Notes: generated from the sequence alone by a model not told the origin. Counted from the first letter of the stretch, positions 31,253 to 43,995 are shown. The stretch is DNA of 64,000 nt from Lasiodiplodia sp. COLG20 (GCA_009801085.1 VNWV01000001.1:1550001-1614000); one strand, 5' to 3'. Made by a program: numbers and translations.

Positions 31253-34200
31253 TCATTCCTCCTTCGCCGCCACACCAACATCAATTCCGAACCGCCTCTT
31301 CCTCTCCCCCGTTTCCGACCTCGCCGCTTCATCCTCCTCTTCATCCCACCACCCCAAGCTCAGGACCTCTCCCTGAAGCGCATCATCCAGCTCTCCTTCA
31401 TGCTCTCGGAGCATCCGAACGAGCCGGCTTCCAGCAAAAAGGCTCAGCCTGGCCGCAACACTGCCCGGATCGAATGGCAGTATACGAGTCTTCGGAGTGA
31501 GAGCGAAATGCAGCGCCGCGCACAAAGCCATAGCGCCCAGCACGCCTTCGAGCATCCGCGTCGCTAAGGCGCTTTGCACGAGGCGTTCCTGGTGGGTGAA
31601 GACGGTGGCGTTGAAGGTGGACGGGTCGAGGAGACCGGCGGGAGCGGCGAAGGCGCTTGCGTTGGAGGAGGCGAACGGAACGCGGTAGTTGCCGTGCATG
31701 ATTTGAACTGCGCTTTGGCCGTAGATGCGCTGCATCCGGCGGATGAGGCGGTCGCCGTTGGCGTGGCCGAGCAGATCTTCTATCGGTACGCCTTCTTTGC
31801 CGTAGACGACGGCCTTGAAGAAGGGGTCCAATGTTGCGTTGTAGATGTCAATCACGTTGGTGTCTAGCATACCCATAACGTCCATGGAGGCGTTGCTGAA
31901 TGTGTGTCGCTCGATGTCTGCTTCGTCTGGCTGAGGAGGCCCTTTGGACAGGTCGATAGTGTAGTCCGGAAGAACAAATGTGACAGCAGTGTGCAGAGCT
32001 TCCACGTAGGGTAGGCAGTAAATGAGAGTCAAGTTGTTCAAAACATCTTTGTCAACGTGAGCGACGAAAAACCAGCTATGTGGTCTGTTGGGATTATGCA
32101 CGTAGTCTAGTAGCTGCCCCGCGGCGTATTCGGAATCTGGAACGGAAAATTCGTCGAAATTAAATCCCATGGTGATGTTGGGGCCGAAACTGAGATATCC
32201 CGGTGGGGTAGGAATGCGGAGGAGCCCATCATCATAGCGGAGCCGATCGTAGATTCCCTGAATAGTACAATTCATCTGAGGCCGGATGCTCGGCATCTGA
32301 GCTGTCATTGAATATGCTGAACCTTGGACTTCATTGCCTTGGTCAATTTCGATTTTCACCTCAGGGAATATAAGATCCTCGTAGGTCCATTGCGGAAAAG
32401 GTAAATTCCCGAATTGTATTTCATTGGAAACGGGATGCGCTCGGTTGTTGGGTAGTAAAGCGTGTGTGCTATCGGATCCGGTGTCTGGTTTGATTGAAAC
32501 CCAATTGAGAATGGTAAAAGAACCGTGGCCTTGGAATGAGATAGTTTTTCTTGAGAACAAGCCGCTCGTGATGATGGTCAATGCCGGAGCTAGTAATGAG
32601 GTGAAGAGGACTACGGAAAGAGCGAGGTGACTCAACCTCATTGACTGAACTATTGCTTGTATGGTGAACGATCCCAGTGGTTCCCACAACATCTCTTGGA
32701 AGGACAATCTTTCTCGGTGCAATCTCTGGTAAAGGTGGAGCATTCTAGCCGTGGAATCGAGGCTGCCATATCCCAACGAAATGCCCGCCATGATTAAAGA
32801 TGGCAAGTAAGTCCATGCGTATCTTGCGTTGCTCTCACTGGAGATGCTAGATATGCCGTTGTTCTTTGTCGAAAAGTAAAATGATACTTCAAGGGAGATG
32901 ACAAGAAGCACCGTGCAAACCAGGATGACTGTACGGTATGCCCAGGTTGCCGCCATTGGCTGCCACCAGTCCAAGTCGTGGTGATAGTCTGTTTTGGCAT
33001 AGGTAGAGCTTCTTCTGGTGTCTTCGTCTCTGTACAAGGCCATAGAGAGGGTATGTGGTAAACGCGAAGGAGGTTTTATTCCATCTTCAAAAGAGTAAAA
33101 GAAGATATTTCCTAAAGATGGCCTTTCGGACCTCTCGTTAAGATTGTCTCCGCCGCGCGTCAGGACTGACTCAAGGGAGTGACTGTTCACAAGAAATGTC
33201 GTAAAGCTAGCCAAAGGGGCGGGATCTCTTGCAAAGATGGGGTATTTGTAAGAGGAGAGGCAGACACTAAACATGAGTAGCAGGGCAAGAAAGCCCTCCA
33301 AGAATCTTAAGGACCACTCTCCGACGTAGAGGCGTTTAACAGTACCAGTTGTTATCCCTGTAGTCGTTGCGTTCAAAGGGAAGGAGTAGTGTGACTTTAC
33401 GACAAGGGCCGTCATAAATCGAAAGAATCGCTGAAATGGTTCCCGTAGAATATCAGAGCCGGTAGCGTTTGAAGGGATATCTAACAAGGATACCCAATAT
33501 CCAGAAAAGCTGCTGTCGCCCTTGGTGCCGTCAAGATTCTTGGTGACTGTGATGACATCGTCATTCACATCTGCAGCAATCAGACGGGACAGACTAATAG
33601 GGAAAATGCCATGGCCAAGAACCTGGGAGGCGTTGCTAGAAACGGATTGAAGCTGAAAAGGACCAGAAGGAGACGAAATACCAGAAATCTGTCGTTTGCT
33701 AATCGAATAGTTTGGTTGGCACGCCAAGCCTGACCTCCTTTCTGAATTCCTCATCGGTTCTGACTTACTCATCCCTATGAATATCAGGTGTATGTCAGAG
33801 TCCTTAGATGTCGAATTCGAGCAAGGAGCTAAGATGCGTATTTGGCGGTCCCACTCGTCATCGCCAGATTTCATTTCCTTCACTGGGACCCCATTCCAAC
33901 AAAAGGGAGATAATCGCTCAGTAAATTCCGCTGGAAAGAGGATGCTAGCAGAATTACTCATTGAATCGAATAGCTGGTTAAATCCCACACAGCTCTCGAG
34001 GGAAGTCTCAAAAACTTCTGCCTCGACGGATATCTCGATAGCTTTGCATCTAGTAAGCAATGTAATTTGAAAAGTTGGTGGATCTGAAGTTTTCGTTTAC
34101 CTTGCTTTGAAGATAGAAATGATTGCGTAGTAAAGTCTGGAGTCGTGCCAGAGGGATATGGAAGGCCATCACTCCTCATGGCTAACAACGTTCGTAGACA

Positions 34201-35231
34201 ACTGAGTAGGCTTGTGGGGATCGACGGAGATTTGTTAAGATTGAATTCGTCCAGAGCTAAAAGTTCGATCTGCGATGTCATAACTTGGTCTTTAGCCGTT
34301 AGCAAGCCTGTTGAAAAAATGACCATCAACTTCAGTACAAGGGTACCAAGGATTCCAAGAACGACTGGGAAGTGGCCTGCTCTGAGTGACTTATAAAGCG
34401 CTGCCAATGTCGGTGAGGTAAGATAATTGAGAGTTAGGCCGTCATTCCCTTCGGATCCGTATGCTCCTTTAGCCATGACCATCCACGGCATTGTCTGCTT
34501 GGTACGATACTCCACTTGATCCCAGAAGGCGACAAATATGGTAAAAACTACTCTCGATTAGCCTTGTCTATGATACCGAGGGTATGCCGGGCAGTCAAAT
34601 ACTTACAAAATGTGGGACCAAATTTCCACAGATAATACCGATTTTCCATCACAGTTGTCAGACCTTGATCTCGATTTGAAAGGAAGTTGAGGATCTCCAG
34701 TCCCGCAACTACTAAAGCGAGAAGACCTGAAAATCCAAAGAGTGCAGAACGACGGAGTGCCAGAGGTGTCCATCCGGGTAATGATTTTGTCATTTGCTCA
34801 TCTGTGCGCTTCTCTGGTGGGTTCGAAGTTGTATTTGCCGAGGTTTCGTCAGAAGCACGTACGCCGGTACTATCGCCGACCGAGCCTTCATCGAGATATT
34901 CTTGTGTGTGAGCGTAATTTTCATTATGCGAATTGTCTTCGTCATCAGCTTGCGAATGGTTACTGAGAATGGTACTGAAGCTTTCATTTGTACTGGAGCG
35001 CACAATTGAGCATCGCGTCGAATTGTTTTCGAGATTGACAGCTTCAGGTGCTCGCGTCAGAGGAGAGTGCTGATCCTGCTCTGTATCGTTCAGAGGGTTG
35101 TGTTCCTGGCCTTTTGGGCCGATATGGGGGCTTTCAGACGCCTCAATCGCGGTCGAAGAAGACCCACTCCCAAGCAGACCGCTGGGAAAGCGGTCTTCGT
35201 GGGAGTGGCTCACTAATCCTTTCATGCTCAT
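31253..35231 (-). CDS. DUF3433-domain membrane protein
   Basis: Three exons (35231-34607, 34547-34101, 34041-31253) join in phase to 1286 residues; introns are 59 nt each, the first with GTAAGT and the second with GTAAAC and a non-consensus AAG acceptor. The N-terminal 150 residues are Ser/Thr/Asn-rich and probably cytosolic. The DUF3433 signature follows: LPGWTPLALRRSALFGFSG, a first membrane helix, YYLWKFGPTFF and WDQVEYRTKQTMPW, then LRAGHFPVVLGILGTLVLKL as the next helix. A second similar helical block lies near the middle (YPIFARDPAPLASF ... WWQPMAATWAYRT), typical of these duplicated proteins. Several N-x-S/T sites in the loops suggest an extracytoplasmic face. The molecular function of DUF3433 proteins is not known; they are expanded in Pezizomycotina. 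The C-terminal tail is acidic (WWDEEEDEA). Confidence 0.9.
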
Positions 35232-36807
35232 GCGGGCTGGGCTGGATCACTCGTAATGCTTGGGACTGTCGAGACTTGAAACGAATAGTAAAGCTTTAGT
35301 ACCGTGACTTTGAAGACCAAAGAGACATAACAGTGGCGGAAGATAGAGTGCTGGTACAGTCTAATATAGCATAGTGTTCGCAGCAGCAGCTGAGCCCGCC
35401 TCCAGCTGTAGACAGGCCCGATCCAAGCTCTTGGTGCAATGACGTTTTAATCCTGCAGGCTACAGCATGGCTACACACAGCGATGTCTCAGAGCCTTCTC
35501 TAGGATGGTTCCACTATGTTGTGCAATAGTAGTTGCTGCCTGCACAGCCTTGCTGCGCCCGTATACTTAGAGTTACCAGTAAACGTCACTAGTAACACTG
35601 TTTCCATGGTTATTTGATCTCCTCAAAGATGTGTCGTTGAACATATAAGATATCTTCCGGAAGCCCTTGGCCACATATGTGGCTTTTAGATATGCGAGCT
35701 AAGCTGAGATTCCTTCTACTGCTTGCCCCTATCTTTATGGTTCTACGATATCTATATACTAAAATTTCAAGAAACCAGCCTAGAAACAAATCTTTCACCC
35801 TGAGTATGATATGCGAGGATGATGTTTCAAACGCCCGGGGAAGTGATTGGGTTTCCCGAGAGCCTTGTATTCTGCTCGCACAGCCACTTCTGCCTATATT
35901 TAGCGAGGCTTGCGAAACGGTGTCACACAGCACAACTTAAAGGCCCCCTGCGTTCTTCAGCTCATGTAACAGACTTCGTATATTTCTGATCTACTTGCAT
36001 CTGGTTTGGAAAAATCGCTTGAGCGAGTCAGCCTGAAACCTCTGGTCTTAAATGCCCGGTGGGCTAAAATCTTCTTCCCTTCAAACTGGACATCGGGTCA
36101 GACAGCATCACTTCTCTCACGCGGCCGCTGGAAATGCCGTTTCTAGTAATTAAAGGCAACTAACACAATCATTTTACAATGGGTAGGGTGGCGACAGGAT
36201 GTCGAATACTGGCGTTGAGGGATTTGGTCATCCTGTGAGCAGGTATGCGCACGAAAGAGCGCGTGTACTCGAGAATGGCTGGATATGCTGCTTAGCGGAA
36301 CACTGCCGCAAGCTATTGGGCTTCCTACCAGACCTTTTGGCTCAGAGGGAATGCCGAGCCTCTCCACAGCTTTTCAGATTTTGCGTTGAGAGGGCGGCGC
36401 GGCTATGGGGGGAGGAAACTATAGCCAGACTGCCAAGCCACAACGCGCCACCTCCGCCAACCCATGGATTGTAACAATCCACCGGCTTTGAGACTCCAGC
36501 CACGAGAGTCAGGGTCGATCCAGTGACCCTCGAGGCTCTGCAAGAGCAGGTAGTATCATCGCGGGCCCATGGCTGTGGTTTGAAGGGAGAACAATATCAA
36601 CGACAAACAATGAAGACTAGGAACAATATCAACACCACCTGCCAAGATCCCACGCATCACCGACCACATCTATCTTTGTACCATATCTCTTTGTCTTACA
36701 TCCATATAGAGAGCGTGTGCCCCTTCCCACCCATCGACACCTGCACCAGCAGATACAACCTTACCCATATACATTCCTTGCCCCAACCAAACAACCACCA
36801 ACCAACC
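35232..36807. other. Intergenic region
   Basis: There are 1.6 kb with only short ORFs. It holds the upstream regions of the divergent DUF3433 and secreted-protein genes. A CT/CA-rich leader precedes the ATG at 36808. No repeat or RNA gene recognised. Confidence 0.45.
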
Positions 36808-37344
36808 ATGCAACTCACCAACACCCTCCTCCTCACCCTCAGCGCCACGACGCTCACCCTCGCCGCCCCACAAATCGGCACCACCCCCGAACTCGGCGTA
36901 GCCAAAGAGTTCCCCGCCTCGGACCTCGACTTCCTCGACTTCGCCATCCCAGACAACCCCACCGTCGCCGCCATTATCGACCCCACCACCATCAACACCA
37001 CCACCACCACCACCACCACCACCACCACCACCACCACGCAAAACACGCGCCGCTTCGCCGCAAAGGTAGAACCTCGGCGGATGCGGTACTGCCAGCACGC
37101 CAACGCCAAGGGCGAGTGCCGCAACATCGAGTTCCCGGACATGAAGTGCGTGAACCTCGAGCAGAGGTGGGACAACCGGATCAGCAGCGCGTACGTGAAC
37201 GGGGATTGGTGGTGCGAGTGGCACCTGGACAGGAACTGCAAGGGGCGCCGGACGACGATGATGCATCCGGGTATCGGCAATTTTAAGAACGTGGGGATGA
37301 ATGATGCGGTGAGCTCGTTTAAATGTTATCGTGGGGTGTACTAG
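36808..37344 (+). CDS. Small secreted Cys-rich protein, beta/gamma-crystallin-like
   Basis: The frame from ATG 36808 (context CAACCATGCA) encodes 178 residues. Residues 1-20 are a clear signal peptide ending in LTLAA. A short acidic segment (FPASDLDFLDFAIP) follows, then 14 consecutive Thr residues encoded by an ACC microsatellite, then a Cys-rich domain with six cysteines (YCQ, ECR, KCV, WCEW, NCKG, KCY). The pattern WDNRISSAYVNGDWWCEW and a terminal MNDAVSSFKCY recalls the Greek-key repeats of secreted fungal beta/gamma-crystallin-like proteins. Even cysteine number suggests three disulphides. The poly-Thr run may be an O-mannosylated linker, and its length is probably variable between strains. 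An effector or cell-wall role is possible but only inferred. Confidence 0.8.
   Translation: MQLTNTLLLTLSATTLTLAAPQIGTTPELGVAKEFPASDLDFLDFAIPDNPTVAAIIDPTTINTTTTTTTTTTTTTTQNTRRFAAKVEPRRMRYCQHANAKGECRNIEFPDMKCVNLEQRWDNRISSAYVNGDWWCEWHLDRNCKGRRTTMMHPGIGNFKNVGMNDAVSSFKCYRGVY
36997..37038 (+). repeat. (ACC)n coding microsatellite
   Basis: Thirteen ACC codons and one ACG encode 14 threonines between the signal-peptide region and the Cys-rich domain of the secreted protein. Confidence 0.95.
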
Positions 37345-40300
37345 ATGTTTGTGGGTTAGGGATGGAGATAGAGAGAGAAAGGGGCTTTGTGTGCATATTC
37401 TGTCGGAGGTTTGGAAGTGTTTTTTTTTTTATTAGTACGACACACGCGCTGTTTGGCGGTGATGTCTGGTCTTTTTTCTTCGACTCCCCGCTTTTCCCCC
37501 CACGCTTCTGGTAGTTTATACTTTCGCTTGAATTGTATATTTGTGTATTTAAATTCCCGAAATTTTTCAATAGCTGTCGTGATTGACTTCCCCCGAGGAT
37601 GACAAAGAAGGGGCCTTTGACGAGGGATGAGTATCTGCCGCATGGAAGAAGCTGGCCGGAGAAACCGAACCGGATGGGACACCGGCCTTGTTAATCTTGC
37701 TCGGAGACTTCTATCCTGTATCAGCCTTGCCGAGTTAGATGAATATACGGGAGAATCCGGACGCTGACCGAGGGAGCGGAGATCGTGTTCGACGCTGTCA
37801 ACACGGCGGTTGCAGCTGTCTCAAATGTCTGGAACTGGCTTGAACATCTTTATCCCTTCCTCAGTAGGAATGTAGTGCTATCCAGGGCCCGAGGCAGCCG
37901 GTAACCCAGGGCATCGCCGCAGAGGAGTACAGCTTGAGCGAACACGGGGCATGGCAATCATGCGCGGTGTGCGATAAGTATAGAGACATGACAAACTAGC
38001 GCTCTGAGAGCGAGAGTCGGACATTTCTGGGATTAGCCTCGTTCCTGGTGTTAACTTCGTCAGAGACTGACAAGACTGTTTGCGGCTGGCTGGGTGGCAG
38101 CTGTGACGGTGCTACCTTACCCTGACTTTCAGATGTTGCGCCCTGTGGCCTCATAGGCTTCACCATTGTCATTGCGGTCCATTTCAAAGTATGAGGTGGT
38201 ACGACGACAGTTATAGAGATGGTTTGTGGTCTTGAAGGCTCTCTATTGTGGCGAGGGAAAGATGGTGACAGGCGATATACAATATATCTCGATTTGAGAA
38301 CATTTATCTGGATGTAATCGCGGAGTATGACAGAACGTGATGATTAGGGGGAGTATATTACCTTCACAGTGAGTTAGTGATGGTAGCAATGATGGCTTAT
38401 GAAATTCAAGACAAGACGTATGATCGGAGAGAGAAAGATGAGCACTGACTTAAGTTTCTGGAAGTGCTGAATGGGATCCAGTGCAGGTTTTCGGACAAGG
38501 CAAGGCGAAGCCGAGGCAGGAGCATACCGACATCGTCCTGTGGGAGGAATATGCATAAAGTGGGAATGAGCCAGCCAAGATGTGGTCAAGCTCAGCTGGC
38601 AGAGCAGGTGTGATGAGACTTGCAGCTGAAAGCTGGACGCGAGTGTCGACAAATGGTGCTTCGCGGGTGTGAGACGGCGGGGCAGCGGGCGGCAGCGACA
38701 AGAATTCGTAGACTAAGGCAGTAGCCTGCGTGCTTGGTGAGAGGGAAACGCGATCTGGGTGGGGTGTTTCCAATGGTGTAGTAGAATCAGTGGCTTGAAG
38801 TCGTCGTCGTGTCATCCATTCTGCCTCATTTTCGGCGAGGTGGTCAAATTGCGCGCCCTGCTTCCGCAACAGAGGAATTAGCATACACATGGGCATTCAG
38901 CAAACTTGTGCCTTGTCGGCCTGTGGAGTTTCGCTGTAGCTTACGCCCACGCACACAGGGCGCTTGCCGTGGGACAGCAGGTAACTCCTGTGCTGCACAC
39001 GTTAGCAGGTCTCGTCGATGCTCCGCTCGCTCGAATATGTTGTGCTAACGCCCTGCTCTCAACTGAGGCTCGTGTTGTGCAGCGAGTGCGGTCTTCATGA
39101 CGCTGTTCTTCGCTGCTGTGTTCCAGTCCAGGATTGGCTGCTTGCGTCTGCAATGTGGTAGTTTGCCTGAGACGGTCTTGTCTGGGGCGGGGGAAGCTAA
39201 TGATAGCGAGGTGGAAAGCTCAAATTTACTCCGTCGGACCGCCCTGAAAGTGGACATACCGAGACAGCAGTGGGAGGCGCGGCGCTGGGAGCATGTTGAG
39301 GAGAAGAAGAGCGTGGCCAACTTCCGAGACGAATTTGCGACACACCCACAGCATGCGCAGAGCCATGAGACCAGCCTCCCACCGCAGATAGACTTCGAAA
39401 AGGGACCAGCGTACCCTTAAAGGCACCCAAAAGGCCGAACGATGATACTGGAGTGCATGCGGCTGCCACGTCTGCCACGCACGGGCCAAGCAGCGCGTCA
39501 TCGAGGCACTTCACTTCATTGCGCTGGAGCTCCCACACAATCAGCGCCATCTACCAGTGCAGACGAAGTGAGCGTAGGCGCTGGACGCCAAGACCAGCTT
39601 CGCTTAATCGAGCAGCAGCGCACAGTGGGTATTCGAATGGAGCCCAGTCTCATCTCCCTCGTCTTCTTTGCTCCACATCCACACTCCACTCCACCCACTC
39701 CCGCCTCCACCACCTCACCCCGACCTTTTCATACGTCGTCAGCTTGATTGAGACACTGCAGGTACGGATTACTCCTTTCGCCTTGCCCTTTCTGCGCCCA
39801 GCGACCGTCTAGATCCACAATATCGTCAAGATCTTCAAGCTGACGCTCTGACAGGTTAAGCAGCATCGCCAACCGCTGCGCTGCAGCAGCTTTTTACAGG
39901 CGCTTCACCGCATCATTGCTTTTCTTTGCTCTGGTTCAACTGTGAGTCATTCAGCATCAAACTTTCTTTATGCTCGTCGCTGAACCTGAGTAGACTCTTC
40001 CGCCACTGGCCGCAAGCTTGGACGACGCCACCAGCAGCGGCCGTCCGCCCATGGATTGGCTGACGCGATGAACCTCACATGCTCTCACGAGCGCTCGCCA
40101 CATTCTCGAACCTATCCACAAGCACCGAGGCATGGATTCAGAGCAACAAGATGAAAGATTCATCGGCATCCCAATTCAGAAGCACCAACTTCCTCCGACA
40201 TCTGAAGCCCTGTCGGCTCAAAAGCATCGCCACATCGTATACAGTCATTCTCAAACCGGCTGATACCGTCTGTTCTTCTATCTCTGGCATAATAACTGGC

Positions 40301-42771
40301 TCACTTTGATCACCACTCCACTCGGTGCTCCTGTAAGTCTCTTGAAGGATTCTATACCTTCGCCCAAGAAGAAGTCCATCTGGACGCAAGTGTCCGCCGC
40401 TCTCGGCTCAATCCTCGCGCTGCCGATCTCCGCGCCTGGCCAGCCCGACTGGCACAAGTTTGGCTCGGGAGAGTCGATCCTGGAATCCATCCATCTGGGC
40501 CTCACCTTCGATCACAACCCCGTCGCCTTCCTCGTCGGAAGACGTTGGCGGTGCGCCCGTCTTGACTGTCCCTCGCAAGCGAGAGGTTCTCGTTGCTCAC
40601 GAGATCACCGATGAGGAGCGCGTCTCCAAGCCTACCGCCAATGTCGTCCACAAGAAGTATTCTGACCCCAAGGGCAAGATGCCCCGCTTTGGAATTCTCA
40701 TCCCCGGCACTGACGGTAAGACTCGTCTGGTCAACAGCAATGCCGGATCTGACTTCCAAAGTCTATGTAAGAAACGCTCCTGCAGATCAACTCGCGCTCG
40801 ACTGGCCATTCAGGGAAGTGGTTGTGGCCACGCGTACTCGATGCAATCTCACCTGGCCCGAACTTTGTTCTTTAGTGGAAAACGTAGAGAGGCTGCGCGG
40901 GCCTCTCAGCTCTGGAAAGAGATAGAGCTCGTCTCATGTGGCCACAGCGCCCTCGAGCATCTCTCGTGGAATATATCCGATTTGGATCCGGAGTTTTTCT
41001 ACGCCCCTGTCGTACCGAACCGCGAAGATGTGGCTTCCCCGCCTGCCGAACAATTCTTTACCCAGTCATCTTCCGGCGGGCGGGGAAACAAAGGAAGAAA
41101 TATCAGATCCAAGACGAGGAATCTCCCCGCTGTGAGGGGGACTCGGTGGGCTTGCGTCGCGTACTGCAAAGACCACTTCCGCGATCAAGACGAGTGTGAC
41201 GGGCTCTCGTTGCATTGCTTTCAACGGACCGGTCCATTTGCTAAAGTCTGGGAAGGGGCCCAGACAGCTGATGGAATGTGCTCGTTGGGGTGCGGCTTTC
41301 GCCCCCGTTGCAGACTCGGGGTCGGGAGTGGTGGAATAGAGAGAGGAGGGCACAGTTGGCGGTGGCGCATGAAAGAAAGAGAGGACAGAACGCGAGAGGG
41401 AGGAGGCGGTGGTCCGCCTATTGCAGCAGAGCAGCGGAGAGGGATCCGCCATCTCACGCCTTTTTTTTGCCCGCCAGGGATCCGGCGGCAACGTCCCCTC
41501 CTGGCCGTTCGCCCTCAGACATTGGCTTTCTCTATACCCGTCACCCCCCCGACGGGCACCTGCGGATGCCCGAACATCGACCCGATTGACCAAGAAACCC
41601 GCATCACCATCGCGTTCTTCTTTTTAAAACGGCGGCTTCTCGTTGTACCACAAGGTTGGCGCTTGGTCTGCACAACACAGGCCGCCGGAGGCCGAGGCGG
41701 CTTGCAAAGAGCTGCTGGATGTCGTGCTAGAAGAACTGAGAGGCGTGCGAGCCGCCTGATAAAGACGGAAAAGAGGGGCGCCCGTTAGCTCCTAGAAGAG
41801 AAGACCTGCTTCGGTGCGGCTGGTGAGGATAATAGAGACCGTTGGGGCAGATGGCGTTCGTCTAATTCCCGTCGTCCCGTAGTCCCTACACAGCACAGGC
41901 CAAGGGAGTGGAAGAACATCATATTCGATGCCCACAGTGCGCCTCTGTGAGGCCAGGATTCAAGGAACGTGCAAATCGGAAACCATCAAGGACGACTGCT
42001 CCGTCAGTGAATCAGGTATTTATCTCGTCACACTCTTTACTCCACCATCTACATCACTTTGCCGCTCACCACAAACCCAGCCCACCATAAAGACGCACGC
42101 TCCACCATTCGCAAAGATAGAAATATCTTACACGTTAGAAAGCAAAAGCTTACTTGAATGCAGTAGAAATGTATCACACGGCCATACAGATGCTCGAGAA
42201 GACGCATGCCGCCATGGCGCTCGAGTAGATGATAGTGGCATTCGGGACGGGTTGTCTGCTATGGGCAAGTATGAGGAGAAAATAAGTAATAATTCCAAGA
42301 AACGCAAGCTCGACTAGAGAAAGCTCGATGAAGGATGACAAATGCATAACACGGGATGATGACTGACAGATACTATGCGAGGTCCTGGTCGTAACGGTTG
42401 GATCCTGCTAAGAGGGCAGCGCGTGGTTGTGTGACGCACAGTGGGCCGGTTACCTCTAATTAAAGGGTTTGATTGGGACTCTGAATGGATCACGAGGGTG
42501 CCTGTAAACTGCAGGAAAGCTATTGGATTCTGACATGACATTGAGTTGTCTCACCCACTTGTTCGTGAATCGTGAAGCGCGCGCACTAATCAAAAAGCAT
42601 ACTAGTCATTGCTGTGCCGCATGCCTGTGTCCAAATCAGAAAGGCTTCCGACACTGTTGCCTGCTGTGCCAGGCTGTTTTATCATACAGCGCTTCCTTGC
42701 GCCGCTCAGCAAACTTCCTTTCGTCAACCCAACCGAAGCCTCGACATTGTGACTGCACTGAAAACTCCACA
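37345..42771. other. Gene-poor region with possible coding remnants near 40.1-40.8 kb
   Basis: There are 5.4 kb without a gene I can defend. The most protein-like part is 40136-40770. One frame reads FIGIPIQKHQLPPTSEALS and later SIWTQVSAALGSILALPIS. A second, shifted frame reads LTVPRKREVLVAHEITDEER, then FGILIPGTDGKTRLVNSNAG. Switching frames within 150 bp suggests a decayed gene or an unrecognised intron. The long frame running on to 41788 looks like chance in GC-rich DNA. No family recognised. TC-rich and low-complexity tracts occur near 39650-39720 and 41460. Confidence 0.4.
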
Positions 42772-43995
42772 ATGGCTTCCTCTCAAACCCCCCGCAAACG
42801 CCATCCTCCGATTCCTCTCCCTGAGCTCAGTGGTGCTGCTGAGCTGAATCGCAACCTCATGTTCCACTTGCAAGCGGTGCTCGAGAGGGATCCCGAAGCG
42901 GACCTTCTGTCAATCATCTCGGTAGATTATCGAGACAAAATGGCAATTTACAAGCCTGACCCATCAAAGCCTCGGCTTCGGTACAAAAAACTGCCCCACC
43001 CGTACTACCAGAAGCAACTTGAGATGCATGACTTGAGGGCCCTACCGGCACTGTTCGAAGAGCTGGACCGTGCGACTACTGTTACAATCGAAGAGCCTCT
43101 GTCCGACGCGGTCCAAGAGTTACTTGATCAACACTCGACGCCCGCTTGTGATACTGAGGAAGCAGCACAATGGCTTGTTGAACCGATCAAGTCGCTGTTA
43201 CGAGCCTCTAATACGCTCTGGGCATTCAGTTACCGGGGGGCTGTGTTCAAGTGTGGGGACAAGATCGCCGCGAAGGTCATGGACGGTGCATACTCTAATA
43301 TTCGAAACGGCTACTCAACAATGAAATTACTCGCTGAGAACGCGCCTGACATTCCTGCTCCGAGGCCCCACGGAATGGTCCGCATGGGGTCCTGCAGCAT
43401 CGCCTTCATGACATACTTCCCATCCAGTACGCTGGGAGCAGTGTGGAAAACGCTTCAACTCGAACAGAAGCTTTCCATACAACACCAACTCGATGAGATA
43501 CTGGGACAAATGAGGAGACTGAAGCGAGAAGACGACCAGCCACTGGGAAGCATCCACAGCGAGATTGTGGAAGACAGGCGCACGGTTCTGACGCATAAAA
43601 GCGACACCCCCATCAAAACAGGCGCTGAGCACCAGGACTGGGTCTCCACCGCCGACAACTATGGAACCGAAGCCTACATCAATTTTCTCCGAAGGTTTCT
43701 GCCTCCACCGCCTACCGAATCTGTCTTCAGCCATGGCGATCTCAGTCCGGATAACATCATTGTTGATGTTGACAAAAACAACAACTGGGCTGTCACTGGA
43801 ATAATCGACTGGGATCATGCCAGATTTTATCCCGAGTACCACCAGAGCATGAAGGCGACGACTGCTTTGTCCTCGTACGACGCGGATGACTGGTGGCTCT
43901 TCATGCCGAGTTGCATCGCTCCGACGAAATATCCAATTCAGTGGCTGGTTGACCGGCTCTGGGGCAGAAGCAGAAGCGTCACGCCTGCTGGATAG
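42772..43995 (+). CDS. APH-like (aminoglycoside phosphotransferase-fold) kinase
   Basis: This single exon encodes 407 residues from ATG 42772 (context CCACAATGGC); the frame is open further upstream but the extra residues are not protein-like. The kinase core carries FSHGDLSPDNIIV with H321 and D323 as the Brenner-type catalytic loop, and GIIDWDHARFYPEYHQ with D346 as the metal-binding residue. The N-lobe segment AFSYRGAVFKCGDKIAAKV provides the expected lysine strand. This family is greatly expanded in Pezizomycotina; most members have unknown small-molecule or protein substrates and are not antibiotic-resistance enzymes. The ~170-residue N-terminal extension is unrecognised. It stands isolated in a gene-poor stretch. 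Confidence 0.9.
   Translation: MASSQTPRKRHPPIPLPELSGAAELNRNLMFHLQAVLERDPEADLLSIISVDYRDKMAIYKPDPSKPRLRYKKLPHPYYQKQLEMHDLRALPALFEELDRATTVTIEEPLSDAVQELLDQHSTPACDTEEAAQWLVEPIKSLLRASNTLWAFSYRGAVFKCGDKIAAKVMDGAYSNIRNGYSTMKLLAENAPDIPAPRPHGMVRMGSCSIAFMTYFPSSTLGAVWKTLQLEQKLSIQHQLDEILGQMRRLKREDDQPLGSIHSEIVEDRRTVLTHKSDTPIKTGAEHQDWVSTADNYGTEAYINFLRRFLPPPPTESVFSHGDLSPDNIIVDVDKNNNWAVTGIIDWDHARFYPEYHQSMKATTALSSYDADDWWLFMPSCIAPTKYPIQWLVDRLWGRSRSVTPAG

Noticed and set aside
40460..41788. 442-codon plus-strand ORF
   Set aside because: Only the first part looks protein-like; beyond about 40770 it is Arg/Gly-rich with no conserved character, and no start or splice signal supports it.
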